Of a DNA stretch of 64,000 nt, positions 21,324-31,250 are shown piece by piece. The position numbers and the translations under genes are program-made. Source of the stretch: Halopseudomonas laoshanensis (GTDB lineage Bacteria; Pseudomonadota; Gammaproteobacteria; Pseudomonadales; Pseudomonadaceae); contig NZ_QOVF01000002.1 in assembly GCF_008365385.1 (NCBI RefSeq), forward strand, positions 866,915 through 930,914, given 5' to 3'. Within the stretch, counting starts at the first letter, position 1. Each line of letters opens with the position of its first letter. The notes under the pieces were generated by a model that was not told the origin of the DNA, searched no databases, and saw only the letters and a program-made list of their open reading frames with translations.

Positions 21324-22726
21324 AGCCGCCGAGTTTATCTCTGCGCCTGGGACTTTCAGTCAGCCTTATGGGTGCGGCATTGATCGTCATCTTGGCCGCG
21401 TTAACCTATGCTGTACTTGACCATCAACTCGACTCAATAGCCAAAAACAATCTGGATGGCAAACTAGGACAAGTTGAACACAGCCTGAACGCGGACATGA
21501 CCGCTCACGCACTTCTGCAGCATCCGCATGCGCTGCTGGATATGGTCATGGGGCACGACAATTTAAGTCTGAATATAGCCACGTTACAGCCTCGCTCCAC
21601 AGTACTGCTTGCGCTTGGAGACAAGTCAGCCGCTCGATATCTTTCGGGCATCCCTGTGTCGGACAATAGTAGATTGACCGAGTGGTCCGATGCTGAGGGC
21701 GTTGATTACCTTACCGTCTCGAAAATAATCTCGCTTAAGGACGGCAACGCGGTAAAAGTATTGTTGACCGTCGATAGATCCGAAGACAGCACATTACTTG
21801 AGATGTACCTTAAATCCGCCTTATTATTTTTACCTGCACTTTTAGCGCTGATTGGCTTTGGCGCGTGGTGGATTGTGCAAAGGGGCCTTGCGCCCTTGAG
21901 ACGTTTCCGGCATATCGCATCACTCGTATCCACTCAAGACCTCACGCACCGAATATCCGTAGATAAGCTACCCCAGGAACTGAGTGAATTGGCACATGCC
22001 ATCAATTTTATGCTCCATCGACTTGATGACGGCGTTCAGCAGCTTTCACAGTTCTCTGATGATCTCGCCCACGAACTGCGGTCACCTATCGCCAACCTGA
22101 TGGGCAAAGCCCAAGTGACGCTGTCCAAGAAACGCCCGCCAGAAGAATATAAAGCGGTGCTTGAATGCTGTACCGAGGAACTGGAGCGCGTCTCTCGAAT
22201 CGTATCTGACATGCTGTTTTTGGCGCAGACGAACCACCCAGCCACCCTGATACCTTTCGAGCCGATTCGGCTGGAACAGGAGGTTGCCCGCCTGACTGAT
22301 CTTTTTAGTATTCCAGCGGAAGAAAAGCAGATCAGACTCAATATCAATGGCATGGGCACTATCCTTGGTGATCGGCTGATGATCCAGCGCGCAATATCCA
22401 ACCTGCTGTCCAACGCCATCAGGCATAGCCCAACGGAATCAGATGTGCATCTAACGATAGAAAGGCGACAGGAGATTATTTCTTTGTCGGTATCCAACCC
22501 AGGCGAAGGAATTGCTGCCGAACATCTTCCGCATTTATTTGAGCGTTTTTACAGAGTTGACCCAAGCCGTTCCCGCTCCGAAGGCGGAACCGGTCTTGGG
22601 CTGGCAATCATTTGCTCCATCATGAGTTTACATGGCGGTTCTGCCGAAGTGAGCAGCACCCCAGGAGGGATTACCGTTTTTAGCCTTAACTTTCCGATAG
22701 TCGAACAGAAACAGCCTGTCAAATAG
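21320..22726 (+). CDS. czcS: CzcS-type sensor histidine kinase
   Basis: 468 residues. Two membrane helices (about 12-35 and 165-188) enclose a periplasmic sensor of the CusS/IrlS heavy-metal type. HAMP follows, then H-box [23 protein letters not shown]-box NLLSNAIRH, and G boxes [20 protein letters not shown] and [14 protein letters not shown]. Partner of czcR by overlap. A small dyad AGGAGAT...ATCTCCT at 22733-22754 follows the stop and may terminate transcription. Confidence 0.92.
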   Translation: MKPPSLSLRLGLSVSLMGAALIVILAALTYAVLDHQLDSIAKNNLDGKLGQVEHSLNADMTAHALLQHPHALLDMVMGHDNLSLNIATLQPRSTVLLALGDKSAARYLSGIPVSDNSRLTEWSDAEGVDYLTVSKIISLKDGNAVKVLLTVDRSEDSTLLEMYLKSALLFLPALLALIGFGAWWIVQRGLAPLRRFRHIASLVSTQDLTHRISVDKLPQELSELAHAINFMLHRLDDGVQQLSQFSDDLAHELRSPIANLMGKAQVTLSKKRPPEEYKAVLECCTEELERVSRIVSDMLFLAQTNHPATLIPFEPIRLEQEVARLTDLFSIPAEEKQIRLNINGMGTILGDRLMIQRAISNLLSNAIRHSPTESDVHLTIERRQEIISLSVSNPGEGIAAEHLPHLFERFYRVDPSRSRSEGGTGLGLAIICSIMSLHGGSAEVSSTPGGITVFSLNFPIVEQKQPVK

Positions 22727-22901
22727 CAAAATAGGAGATCTTTGCCCATCTCCTCAATGTACTGCAGCGTTGAGCTTCCAGATCGGAGCGTTAAGGCTGA
22801 ACAGGCCAGCCATTGAGCCAGCACTTTGATCCCAAAATGAGCGCCGCCAGTGCCGAACGAAGAGTTCCGACAGCGCGGCGCGCGTTCACGCTCGTTTGAT
22901 G

Positions 22902-23546
22902 TTAACGCACGTTTTCTAGCTCACTTTCCACCAGTTCCAACAACGGCCCCGGACCAAACTCGGTCAGGAGTTTCCCGTTGACGTAGAACGTGGGCGTGCC
23001 TTGAATTCCAACCTCTTGTACATCAGCTGCATCTTTGGCCAGGATTTCATCGATAGCTGACGAATTCATACTGGCGCGCGCCTTCTCGATATCCAGCCCG
23101 GCTGCTGCAGCTGCTTCCCAGGCTTTCTGCGCTGTCGCGTCGTCATGCCACAACGGTTGTGCTTCCAGTACTGCGGCCAATACCGGCTCGTACAACCCCT
23201 GCATGCGTGCCGTCTCCAATAGACGCACTGCCTCTTCTGAACCTTGGTGAAAGAGTACGTAGCGCACGACCAGACGCACGTCCTTAGGGTACTTCTCCAT
23301 AATCTGTTTTACGTAGGGATAAAATGCCCGACAGCTCTCACACGAAGGATCGAAAAACTCGACGATAGTGACCGGCGCATTGATTGGCCCGAGTGATGGT
23401 GAATGAAAACGTACCAGCGAGCCGGTCGTCTGGGTGACTGTCGGCGCATCCTGTGGCGCAGAGGAGCGCTGATAAAGCAGTGCTGCAGCAACAAATCCGG
23501 CAATGATGACTGCGCTGATGGTCAGTACAAGGGCACGTCTGTTCAT
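22902..23546 (-). CDS. DsbA-like thioredoxin-fold protein
   Basis: 214 residues. N-terminal anchor (LVLTISAVIIAGFVAAALLY), then a thioredoxin fold with active site FFDPSCESCRAFYPYVK and the cis-Pro loop GIQGTPTFYVNGK. Periplasmic dithiol oxidase or reductase of the DsbA/BdbD kind. Overlaps the DsbB-like gene by four bases, so the two form a redox pair. Lies between czcRS and cadR. Confidence 0.88.
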   Translation of the reverse strand: MNRRALVLTISAVIIAGFVAAALLYQRSSAPQDAPTVTQTTGSLVRFHSPSLGPINAPVTIVEFFDPSCESCRAFYPYVKQIMEKYPKDVRLVVRYVLFHQGSEEAVRLLETARMQGLYEPVLAAVLEAQPLWHDDATAQKAWEAAAAAGLDIEKARASMNSSAIDEILAKDAADVQEVGIQGTPTFYVNGKLLTEFGPGPLLELVESELENVR

Positions 23547-23983
23547 ACAAGGGCTCTCCGGCGAATCATGGCAAGAAGCAGGACAATGGCGGTAAAAACC
23601 GCCAGTGAAAGCAACGGCAGCGGCACGCTACCGAAGATCAGCATATCGGCGCCGGAACACGAGGTCCCGGCGCTGCATGGTTTTAGCGCCTCCGGAATCA
23701 CCCCGACGAAAACCAGGCTGTGATACAGGGCGAACCCCCAGCCGATAACGGTCAGCGGCAGCGCGTATAGCCAAACGGTGAAATCAGCCCGATAGCACGC
23801 GATAGTCAACATGACTGCGAGCGGAAACATGAAAATCCGCTGGAACCAGCACAGCACACACGGGGTTTTGCCCATGACTTCGCCAATAAACAGCGCGGCT
23901 AAAGTCGCTGCAACTGCCAGTAGCCAGGCGGCGAGCAATAATCCCCAGCGGTTCGCGTCACGTATAGACTCCTTAGAACTCAT
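23543..23983 (-). CDS. DsbB/BdbC-like membrane thiol oxidoreductase
   Basis: 146 residues, four membrane helices. First Cys pair PCVLCWFQRIFMFPLA is the DsbB/BdbC signature; second pair KPCSAGTSCSGAD lies in the second periplasmic loop. Reoxidises the DsbA-like partner by passing electrons to quinone. Start ATG 23983 has AAGGA eight bases upstream. Confidence 0.88.
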   Translation of the reverse strand: MSSKESIRDANRWGLLLAAWLLAVAATLAALFIGEVMGKTPCVLCWFQRIFMFPLAVMLTIACYRADFTVWLYALPLTVIGWGFALYHSLVFVGVIPEALKPCSAGTSCSGADMLIFGSVPLPLLSLAVFTAIVLLLAMIRRRALV

Positions 23984-24069
23984 CTATTCATCCTTTTACT
24001 TGATAACGGGACCTAGCCTGCCGATGCAGAAACTGCGGCACGCTGACCAGCAATCACTGCAACTGATTG

Positions 24070-24522
24070 TTAGTGACGGTGGCTTTTCCCCACGTGGGAG
24101 TGATTACTTTCTGCAGGCGCATTCACGCCGCCTGAGGTAGTCAGGCGCTGAAGTATCCCACACGCCTCTGCCCCGCGCCCAAAAGCGCAGCGGTGACGCA
24201 GGTCAACCAATTGTTGGTGCAATGCGAGCAGACTTTTAATACGCGAATCTACATGCTGGATGTGTTCGTCAACTAAACGATCAACATCCCCACAGTTTTC
24301 TCTCGGCTGATCCATCAGCGCCAGCAAGCTTCTGATTTCGTCCAGCGTCATGTCTAGTGTTCGGCAGTTACGAATAAACGTTAGTTTCTCAAGATGCTCA
24401 CTGGTGTAAAGCCGATAATTATTCTCGCTGCGCGCCGGAGCAGGCAACAGCCCTTCATGCTCGTAATAGCGAATCGTTTCAACCTGACAATCAGTAAGCT
24501 TGGCCAGCTCTCCAATTTTCAT
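24070..24522 (-). CDS. cadR: CadR-type MerR-family cadmium sensor
   Basis: 150 residues. Winged helix MKIGELAKLTDCQVETIRYYE, long dimer helix, and metal ligands: Cys in RENCGDVD, then RCAFGRGAEACGIL. The tail is His-containing (NHSHVGKSHRH), as in P. putida CadR. Divergent from cadA across an 82-base promoter with a MerR dyad. Activates cadA by DNA twisting when Cd or Zn binds. Confidence 0.92.
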   Translation of the reverse strand: MKIGELAKLTDCQVETIRYYEHEGLLPAPARSENNYRLYTSEHLEKLTFIRNCRTLDMTLDEIRSLLALMDQPRENCGDVDRLVDEHIQHVDSRIKSLLALHQQLVDLRHRCAFGRGAEACGILQRLTTSGGVNAPAESNHSHVGKSHRH

Positions 24523-24544
24523 GACCTACCTCTTCGATAAACGC

Positions 24545-24580
24545 TTGACCCTGTAGCGGCTTCAGGGTGTTCACTTAGCA
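24545..24580 (+). promoter_or_regulatory. CadR-controlled cadA promoter
   Basis: -35 TTGACC at 24545-24550, then dyad ACCCTGTAGCGGCTTCAGGGT (24548-24568), and a -10 in TCACTTAGCAT. The dyad sits in an over-long spacer, the hallmark of MerR-family promoters. Confidence 0.85.
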
Positions 24581-24604
24581 TACATGATCAACGAGGATAC
24601 CCAC

Positions 24605-26836
24605 ATGACTGGCTGCTGCGATAACGCCCACAAAACTCAAGCAGTTATGCAAAGCGACTGTTGTGACACCAGCGAAGCAGTGAAACGTTCCTCTGCGGCC
24701 GCCTCAACCGTGGGTACATCTACCGGCTCCACTGAAGGCCAAACCCGCATCAGAATCGACCAGATGGACTGCCCCACAGAAGAAAAGCTGATCCGCGACA
24801 AGCTGGCGTCAATATCGGGTGTCACGGAGCTGGGGTTCAACCTGCTTCAACGCGTACTTACCGTCAGGCACTCTGCAAGTGCACTGCCAGGAGTACTTGC
24901 CGCAATTCGGGACCTGGGCTTCACTCCTGTGGTTGAGGGATCAGCAACGGCCAACGAAGAGGTGCAAGCTGCCCCCCACAAGAAGGCCTGGTGGCCTTTG
25001 GCGTTATCAGGTGTGGCCGCCGTATCGTCCGAACTGCTGCACTTCGCCGAGTTGGCACCAGAATGGGTTGTGGCTGGCGTTGCGCTGCTAGCCATATTGC
25101 TTTGTGGGCTGACAACCTACAAGAAGGGCTGGATCGCCCTGAAGAACCGTAACCTGAACATCAATGCGCTTATGAGTATCGCGGTGACCGGCGCGTTGCT
25201 GATAGGACAATGGCCTGAAGCAGCCATGGTCATGTTTCTCTTTGCTGTCGCCGAACTGATTGAAGCCAGATCGCTTGATCGAGCGCGCAATGCCATACGC
25301 GGGCTGATGGATTTGACGCCTGAGCAGGCCACGGTGAAGCAGTCCGACGGCACATGGCTGGAAGTCGACGTAAAAACCGTTGCCGTGGGAGCGGTGCTCA
25401 GGGTTCGGCCTGGCGAGCGCATCGGACTCGATGGTGAGGTCACTTCCGGCCACTCCACCATTAACCAGGCGCCCATTACCGGGGAGAGCCTGCCGGTAGA
25501 GAAAGCCCCCGGCGACACGGTTTTTGCCGGGACCATCAACCAAAGCGGTTCACTGGAGTACCGAGCGTTCGCCGTCGCTGCTGATACGACGCTGGCCCGC
25601 ATCATTCATGCGGTTGAAGAGGCACAGGGCTCACGTGCACCGACCCAGCGCTTTGTCGATCAGTTCGCCAAGGTGTACACGCCGGTGGTATTTCTGTTTG
25701 CGCTGGCTATCGCCATCGTCCCCCCGCTGTTTATGGCCGAAGCCTGGTACGACTGGATCTACCGCGCCCTGGTATTGCTGGTCGTCGCTTGCCCTTGCGC
25801 ATTGGTCATTTCGACACCCGTCACCATCGTCAGCGGCCTGGCTGCCGCAGCGCGTAAAGGCATTCTGATCAAAGGCGGTGTGTATCTTGAAATCGGTGGC
25901 AAGCTTGGCTTCCTGGCTCTCGACAAAACCGGAACCATTACCCACGGCAAGCCTGTACAGACCGATTACATCCCCTTGATCGAACAGGACTCGGAGCGCT
26001 ATCGCGCCCAAGCAGTCACCCTGGCCAGCCGGTCTGATCATCCGGTTTCATTAGCGATAGCCAAGCATGCCCATGATACCGCGCTGACATTTTCAGCTGT
26101 GGATGGATTCGAAGCTCTGCCGGGACGAGGTGTACGGGGCAACATTGGGGGCGAGGACTTTCACCTGGGTAATCACCGCCTGGTGGAAGAGCTTGGCCTC
26201 TGCTCACCAGAGCTCGAAGCATTACTGGAGCCACTCGAACGCCAGGGCAAAACGGTGGTAGTACTGTGCGATGCGCAGCGTGCCGTGGCCCTGTTCGCCG
26301 TTGCCGACACCGTCAAAGACTCCAGTCGTCAGGCAATCGAGGAGCTTCACGCGTTGGGAGTGAAGACAACCATGCTGACCGGCGATAATCCGTACACCGC
26401 TGAGGCCATCGCCAAGCAGGTGGGGATTGACGAGGCGCGCGGCAACCTCCTCCCGGTCGACAAGTTACAAGCCGTTGAAGCACTGCAAGCACGCGGCTAT
26501 GTTGTCGGCATGGTCGGCGACGGCATCAACGATGCGCCAGCCCTGGCGAAGTCTGAAATTGGTTTTGCCATGGCTGCCGCTGGTTCCGACACGGCCATCG
26601 AAACTGCCGATGTAGCCTTGATGGATGACGACCTACGCAAAATCCCGTCCTTCATCCGTCTGTCTCAGCAAACCGCAGCCATCCTCAAGCAAAACATCAT
26701 TCTGGCGCTGGGGTTCAAGGCACTGTTTCTCGCCATTACGCTATCGGGCCACGCCACCATGTGGATGGCGGTATTTGCTGATATGGGCGTCAGTTTGTTG
26801 GTAGTGTTCAATGGCCTGCGTCTCCTTAAAAAATAG
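24605..26836 (+). CDS. cadA: CadA-type Cd/Zn/Pb P1B ATPase
   Basis: 743-residue inner-membrane ATPase exporting Cd2+, Zn2+ or Pb2+. N-terminus has Cys clusters (TGCCDN, SDCCDTS) and one HMA domain with the CadA-type DQMDCPTEEKLI. Core motifs: TGES loop, CPC in VVACPCALVIST, phosphorylation [22 protein letters not shown] 24605 is preferred over 24584 because GAGG lies nine bases upstream. Divergent from cadR. Confidence 0.94.
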   Translation: MTGCCDNAHKTQAVMQSDCCDTSEAVKRSSAAASTVGTSTGSTEGQTRIRIDQMDCPTEEKLIRDKLASISGVTELGFNLLQRVLTVRHSASALPGVLAAIRDLGFTPVVEGSATANEEVQAAPHKKAWWPLALSGVAAVSSELLHFAELAPEWVVAGVALLAILLCGLTTYKKGWIALKNRNLNINALMSIAVTGALLIGQWPEAAMVMFLFAVAELIEARSLDRARNAIRGLMDLTPEQATVKQSDGTWLEVDVKTVAVGAVLRVRPGERIGLDGEVTSGHSTINQAPITGESLPVEKAPGDTVFAGTINQSGSLEYRAFAVAADTTLARIIHAVEEAQGSRAPTQRFVDQFAKVYTPVVFLFALAIAIVPPLFMAEAWYDWIYRALVLLVVACPCALVISTPVTIVSGLAAAARKGILIKGGVYLEIGGKLGFLALDKTGTITHGKPVQTDYIPLIEQDSERYRAQAVTLASRSDHPVSLAIAKHAHDTALTFSAVDGFEALPGRGVRGNIGGEDFHLGNHRLVEELGLCSPELEALLEPLERQGKTVVVLCDAQRAVALFAVADTVKDSSRQAIEELHALGVKTTMLTGDNPYTAEAIAKQVGIDEARGNLLPVDKLQAVEALQARGYVVGMVGDGINDAPALAKSEIGFAMAAAGSDTAIETADVALMDDDLRKIPSFIRLSQQTAAILKQNIILALGFKALFLAITLSGHATMWMAVFADMGVSLLVVFNGLRLLKK

Positions 26837-26958
26837 AACAGGAAAGCTGGAGATGCCTTTCAATGGTTGGCGCGTGCACATATTCTGACTCAACGCCAAC
26901 CCCTAACGCATGTCAGATTACACAGGGTGATGTGTCTCCTGAGCAAAGGAAAAACTGC

Positions 26959-27912
26959 TTGAATCGCTTAACACTCGAACGTCGCCAAGTATGGATCTAC
27001 CTGTCAGCTATCCTTGGCGGTTTGCTAGTAGGCAGCACGTGGGCCAACACCAGCCGCTTCTTTGAGATGCTGCTTTGGCCAACGCTGATACTGCTGCTCT
27101 ATACAACCTTCCTGCAGGTACCACTGCTGCATCTTCGTGATGCAATACGGGACGGAAGGTTCGTCATAACCGTATTGGTGGGAAACTTCATCGTCCTGCC
27201 GGTCGTGGCTTGGCTGTTGGTGCAATGGCTACCCGCTGATCCCGCGTTGCGGCTCGGGGTTCTGCTTGTACTCTTGGTACCATGCACCGATTGGTTTATC
27301 ACCTTTAGCCAGTTGGGGCATGGCAACGTGCCTCGCGCAATAGCGGTGACACCCATCAACCTTCTTTTGCAGCTGCTGCTACTGCCATTTTATCTGTGGC
27401 TCATGCTGGGATCCGACCTTTCGGCAGCCTTGGCACCGGCCGACATCTGGCCCGCATGGGTTGTGGTTCTTGCACCGCTCGCCGCCGCCGCACTGTCAGA
27501 ACGCTGGATTGACGCCCGGGCAGAGCGAGAGGTCTTTCGCAACAGCCTGGCCTGGTGGCCAGTGCCATTACTTGCGCTGGTAGTCTTTCTGATCGCGGGT
27601 GCTCAGGTGGGCGCAGTGCAGGGTGCGCTGAGGTTGCTTCCGTTGATTGTGCCTTTATTCGTGGTCTTCCTGCTGTTGGCCGCACTGATCGCCAAAGGGT
27701 TAGCCAAGCTCATGGCGCTGCCCGCCGATCAAAGCCGCACTCTTGCCTTCAGTTTGGGCACACGCAACTCCTTTGTGGTGCTACCCTTTGCTCTGTCGCT
27801 GCCGGCTGGCTGGGAAGTGACTGCCGTTGTGATCGTAGTGCAATCGTTAGTTGAGCTCTTCGGGATGGTGTTTTACCTGTGGTGGGTTCCCGGCAAACTT
27901 TTCAAGGGATAA
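26959..27912 (+). CDS. ACR3/bile-acid-symporter family carrier
   Basis: 317 residues if started at TTG 26959 (AAGGA eight bases upstream); the ATG at 26863 would add 32 residues unlike the family. About ten membrane helices; LERRQVWIYLSAILGGLL is the common ACR3 start, but the helix-4 segment is PCTDWFITFSQLGHGN and differs from the usual arsenite PCTAMVxxW site. Possibly exports arsenite, another oxyanion or a small acid. Follows cadA by about 120 bases in the same direction. Confidence 0.75.
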   Translation: MNRLTLERRQVWIYLSAILGGLLVGSTWANTSRFFEMLLWPTLILLLYTTFLQVPLLHLRDAIRDGRFVITVLVGNFIVLPVVAWLLVQWLPADPALRLGVLLVLLVPCTDWFITFSQLGHGNVPRAIAVTPINLLLQLLLLPFYLWLMLGSDLSAALAPADIWPAWVVVLAPLAAAALSERWIDARAEREVFRNSLAWWPVPLLALVVFLIAGAQVGAVQGALRLLPLIVPLFVVFLLLAALIAKGLAKLMALPADQSRTLAFSLGTRNSFVVLPFALSLPAGWEVTAVVIVVQSLVELFGMVFYLWWVPGKLFKG

Positions 27913-27972
27913 ACAGAGAAACGCGCCGCTCTTGCAGCGCGCCCAGATCGAATAACCATGAAAGCGCAAAAC

Positions 27973-27988
27973 TGACATAAATGTAATC
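27973..27988 (+). promoter_or_regulatory. Cop-type response-regulator box upstream of cusCBAF
   Basis: TGACATAAATGTAATC, same form as the boxes at 13061, 37431 and 37968. A -10-like TACTAT follows at about 28019. Positioned to control the small secreted protein and the cusCBAF operon. Confidence 0.68.
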
Positions 27989-28100
27989 TTCAATCCAGCT
28001 GTGCGTCAGCGAGGTCTGCTACTATTATGGCATTACCTTGAGGGAGAAAGGGAAGGCAGAGCCGGTTGCACCCCGTTTCGCTTTCCAATAGCCTGAGCCT

Positions 28101-28448
28101 ATGATGACCTGTCGGAATGTATTTATCGTTCTGCTTATGATTCTTGTGCTTCCTGTCAGCGGGATGGCACAAACCATGACGTTTGACACGCGGCATGCTA
28201 TGAGCCCGTCGGCCATGGCGTCCAGCGACGCTGCTTCGGAACTGGATACGTCTGAGCATGATTGCTGTGATCCAGATGCGCTTGGGTCAGTCTGCGAAAA
28301 CGGGCAGGAATGTAAAACCAGCAGTTTGCTCCAACTCGCGCTCGGCAAGGTCGTATCGCCAGCGCTCTCCCCTCGCCCTTCCGCCCTCCTCCCTGGTCGG
28401 GCCCCGACTCGCGCGCCTGATGTTGTCTGGCACCCTCCGCGCAGCTGA
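28101..28448 (+). CDS. Small secreted metal-operon leader protein
   Basis: 115 residues: signal sequence (IVLLMILVLPVSGMAQT), a Met/His stretch, Cys-containing EHDCCDPDALGSVCENGQEC, and a tail ending APDVVWHPPRS. Same architecture as the proteins at 9350 and 42955 (secreted, Cys/His cluster, PPR end), each first in a metal operon. Precedes cusC by 94 bases. Likely periplasmic, perhaps metal binding or sensing; not demonstrated. Confidence 0.65.
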   Translation: MMTCRNVFIVLLMILVLPVSGMAQTMTFDTRHAMSPSAMASSDAASELDTSEHDCCDPDALGSVCENGQECKTSSLLQLALGKVVSPALSPRPSALLPGRAPTRAPDVVWHPPRS

Positions 28449-28542
28449 TTTTGTTTGTGTCCCCTAGTGTCGCCTGAGCTGTAGGAACAGGCGGTTTAGG
28501 CATGTCTCTGGCATGCGCTAGAACATCAACGGAATCAAATTC

Positions 28543-29796
28543 ATGAATCAGCGCAATCACGGAACGCGTCTATACGCGGCCGCGCTGCTTTTTGGCCTGG
28601 TGGCAACACCAGGCTTGTCAGCAGCACTGACCCTTGCAGAAGCCATTGATCTGGCAGAGCGCCAAGCCCCTTCCCTGGGTGCGCGCAGCGCGAACCTGCA
28701 AGCAGCCCAAGACTCGGTCACGCCCGCTGGCGAACTGCCGGACCCCAGGCTGAAACTGGGCGTTCAGAATCTGCCTATCGAAGGTGAGTCCCGACTGCGA
28801 TTGGGTGCAGAGGCGATGACCATGCAGATGGTCGGCGTCATGCAGGAGGTCCCCAACCGTGCCAAACGCCGTGCACGCGTGGAAAGCGCCGAAGCCACCG
28901 TAACATTGGCCCGGGTGCAGCAGAGGGTCGAGCGGCTCAAGGTCCGCCAGATGACCGCCGAGGCCTGGATTACCACCCTGGCTGCCGAGCGCAAGCTGAC
29001 AATTTTTAACCAGCTCTACGCCGAAAATCGGCTTTTGGCTCAAGCGGTCAAGGCGAAAATCGCCGGCGCTGGCGGACTCTCGAGCGATAGCGTATTGCCC
29101 AGGCAGGAAGCCGCGCTCTTGGCCGAACAGGAAGATCTCCTGGCCCGCAATGAAGCGGTTGCCCGGGCCGAGCTTCAACGCTGGATCGGCGAGGCTGCAA
29201 CCCAGCCACTGCAGGGCGACTGGCCGGAATGGCGAAGCAGCCCCGAGCGTTATCTAAACAACTTTCCCCGCCACCCGGAGCTACTGGAATTTGGCCCGAT
29301 GACCAGCCGAGCCGAAGCCCAGATTGCCGAGGCCATTTCGGAAAAAACACCCGACTGGGCCTGGGGCGTGGACTACCAGAATAGAGCAAGCGGCTTTGGC
29401 GACATGATCAGCCTCAACCTCAGCTTCGATCTGCCGGTTTTCGCAGGATCCAGACAGGATCCGAAGATCAGCGCTGAGCGCGCGCGTTTGGAGGGGCTGG
29501 AAGCCGAGCGCCAGGATCGGCTGCGTCAGCTCAGGCAGGAGCTGTCAGCAGACCTTGCCGAGTTCCAACGTCTGGAACGGGCGCTGGATCGTACCGAAGA
29601 AACGCTGCTGCCTCTCGCCGATGAAAAAGTCCATTTGGCCATGGCCGATTACCGTTCAGGCAAAGGTGAACTGACTGCGGTGATTAAAGCGCGCGAGGAG
29701 TTGGTAGAAATGCACCTGCGTCTTGTCGATCTAGCCCGTGACCGCTCGCTAACCAACGCCCGCTTACATTTCTCTTTTGGAGACACCCAGCCATGA
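28543..29796 (+). CDS. cusC: CusC-type outer-membrane channel
   Basis: 417-residue TolC-like protein with signal peptide (LLFGLVATPGLSAA) and OEP repeats: LTLAEAIDLAERQAPSLGAR and later LSFDLPVFAGSRQDPKISAERARL. Long coiled-coil segments rich in Glu/Arg. Overlaps cusB by four bases (ATGA). Forms the exit duct of the Cus Cu/Ag pump. Confidence 0.9.
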   Translation: MNQRNHGTRLYAAALLFGLVATPGLSAALTLAEAIDLAERQAPSLGARSANLQAAQDSVTPAGELPDPRLKLGVQNLPIEGESRLRLGAEAMTMQMVGVMQEVPNRAKRRARVESAEATVTLARVQQRVERLKVRQMTAEAWITTLAAERKLTIFNQLYAENRLLAQAVKAKIAGAGGLSSDSVLPRQEAALLAEQEDLLARNEAVARAELQRWIGEAATQPLQGDWPEWRSSPERYLNNFPRHPELLEFGPMTSRAEAQIAEAISEKTPDWAWGVDYQNRASGFGDMISLNLSFDLPVFAGSRQDPKISAERARLEGLEAERQDRLRQLRQELSADLAEFQRLERALDRTEETLLPLADEKVHLAMADYRSGKGELTAVIKAREELVEMHLRLVDLARDRSLTNARLHFSFGDTQP

Positions 29797-31250
29797 CACT
29801 TCAGATCAAGCGACTGGCGCTACTGATTGGCCTGCCCATGTTTATAACGAGCACTGTAGCTGCGAGCCTCTCAGTTGTGGCAAGCAGCACTCACGCTCAG
29901 TCTGCCGAGCAGACCGAGAAAGAAGTGCTGTATTGGTACGATCCTATGTATCCGCAGCAACGCTTTGACGCACCTGGCCCATCGCCGTTCATGGACATGG
30001 ACCTGGTGCCTCGTTATGCCGATGAAGGGGGGGATGGTGCTTCCATGCTCATCGATCCTACAGTGATACAGAATCTGGGCATGCGGGTCACTCCGGTTAC
30101 CCGAGAATCCATCAGCCAGACCGTCGAAGCGGTAGGCACGCTGGGTTACGATGAGCGTGACGTAGCCATTGTCCAGGCACGCAGCGCCGGCTTTGTCGAG
30201 AAAGTCTACGACCTGGCCCCAGACGACGTGATCCCAGAAAATGCGCCACTGGCCGACCTTTTCTTCCCCCAATGGTCGGCCGCACAGGAGGAATATCTGG
30301 CATTGCGTGGCATGGGCGAGCCGCAATTACTGGCTGCTGCTCGTCAGCGTCTGCGTATTGCCGGCATGCCACCCGAACACATTGCAGCGCTGGAGCGCAG
30401 CGGCAAGGCAAGCCCGAGCTGGACCATTACCAGCCCTATCGGCGGGGTACTTCGTTCGCTTGATGTCCGAGAGGGTATGACGCTGCCTGCGGGCGCATCC
30501 CTTGCCCGCATCAATGGCTTGGAAAAGGTCTGGCTGGATGTTGCCGTCCCTGAAGCGCAGGTCAGGAACCTGAAGGTAGGGCAAAAGGTCGAGGCCAAAC
30601 TGCCTGCATACCCGGGCGAAAGCCTGGAAGGGATTATCGAGGCGATCTTACCCCAGGCCAACCTGGATAGCCGAACCGTTCGGGTTCGAGTCGTGTTACC
30701 CAATTCCAATCAACTCCTGCGCCCCGGCATGACCGCCGACGTGACCTTGAGCCGTGACGAAGACGAAGCCCTGGTGGTACCCACTGAAGCACTGATCAGA
30801 ACAGGTAGGCGCACCCTGGTTATGGTCGCCGAGGGTGAGGGCAAGTTCAGGCCAGTAGAAGTCAGGGTCGGGCGCGAAACCGATTTCAAGACAGAGGTGT
30901 TGTCGGGTCTTGAGGAGGGCCAACGCGTGGTTGCGTCCGGGCAGTTCCTGCTTGATTCCGAAGCCAGCCTGCGCGGACTGACCACCGAACCAGAGCAATC
31001 GCCAGAAGACACCGGACCGGCCTTGCACGAGGCCGAGGGCACCATCCTGAGTATAGAAGATGGCATGGTCAATTTGTCTCACGGTCCATTCAAGACATTG
31101 AACATGCCGGGCATGACGATGGCATTTCCGATCGCAGACCCGGTCCTCCTGGAAGGACTCAAAGAAGGTGAGCGGGTACAGGTAGGCGTCAGCGAAAGCG
31201 ATGAAGGTCTTGTTATCGAGCGGATCGAGCAACTCGGAGATCAGCCATGA
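29793..31250 (+). CDS. cusB: CusB-type adaptor with fused CusF domain
   Basis: 485 residues. After a signal segment, a heavy-metal-binding domain ([31 protein letters not shown] in two blocks) of the CusB type; adaptor core with [30 protein letters not shown] and PTEALIRTG; then a C-terminal domain (about residues 408-482) with [16 protein letters not shown] and [10 protein letters not shown], the CusF fold with its Met-rich copper site. Fusion lets the adaptor carry its own copper chaperone. Overlaps both neighbours by four bases. Confidence 0.92.
   Translation: MTLQIKRLALLIGLPMFITSTVAASLSVVASSTHAQSAEQTEKEVLYWYDPMYPQQRFDAPGPSPFMDMDLVPRYADEGGDGASMLIDPTVIQNLGMRVTPVTRESISQTVEAVGTLGYDERDVAIVQARSAGFVEKVYDLAPDDVIPENAPLADLFFPQWSAAQEEYLALRGMGEPQLLAAARQRLRIAGMPPEHIAALERSGKASPSWTITSPIGGVLRSLDVREGMTLPAGASLARINGLEKVWLDVAVPEAQVRNLKVGQKVEAKLPAYPGESLEGIIEAILPQANLDSRTVRVRVVLPNSNQLLRPGMTADVTLSRDEDEALVVPTEALIRTGRRTLVMVAEGEGKFRPVEVRVGRETDFKTEVLSGLEEGQRVVASGQFLLDSEASLRGLTTEPEQSPEDTGPALHEAEGTILSIEDGMVNLSHGPFKTLNMPGMTMAFPIADPVLLEGLKEGERVQVGVSESDEGLVIERIEQLGDQP

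Noticed and set aside
24584..24604. Upstream ATG 24584 as cadA start
   Set aside because: No ribosome site precedes it, whereas 24605 has GAGG at correct spacing.
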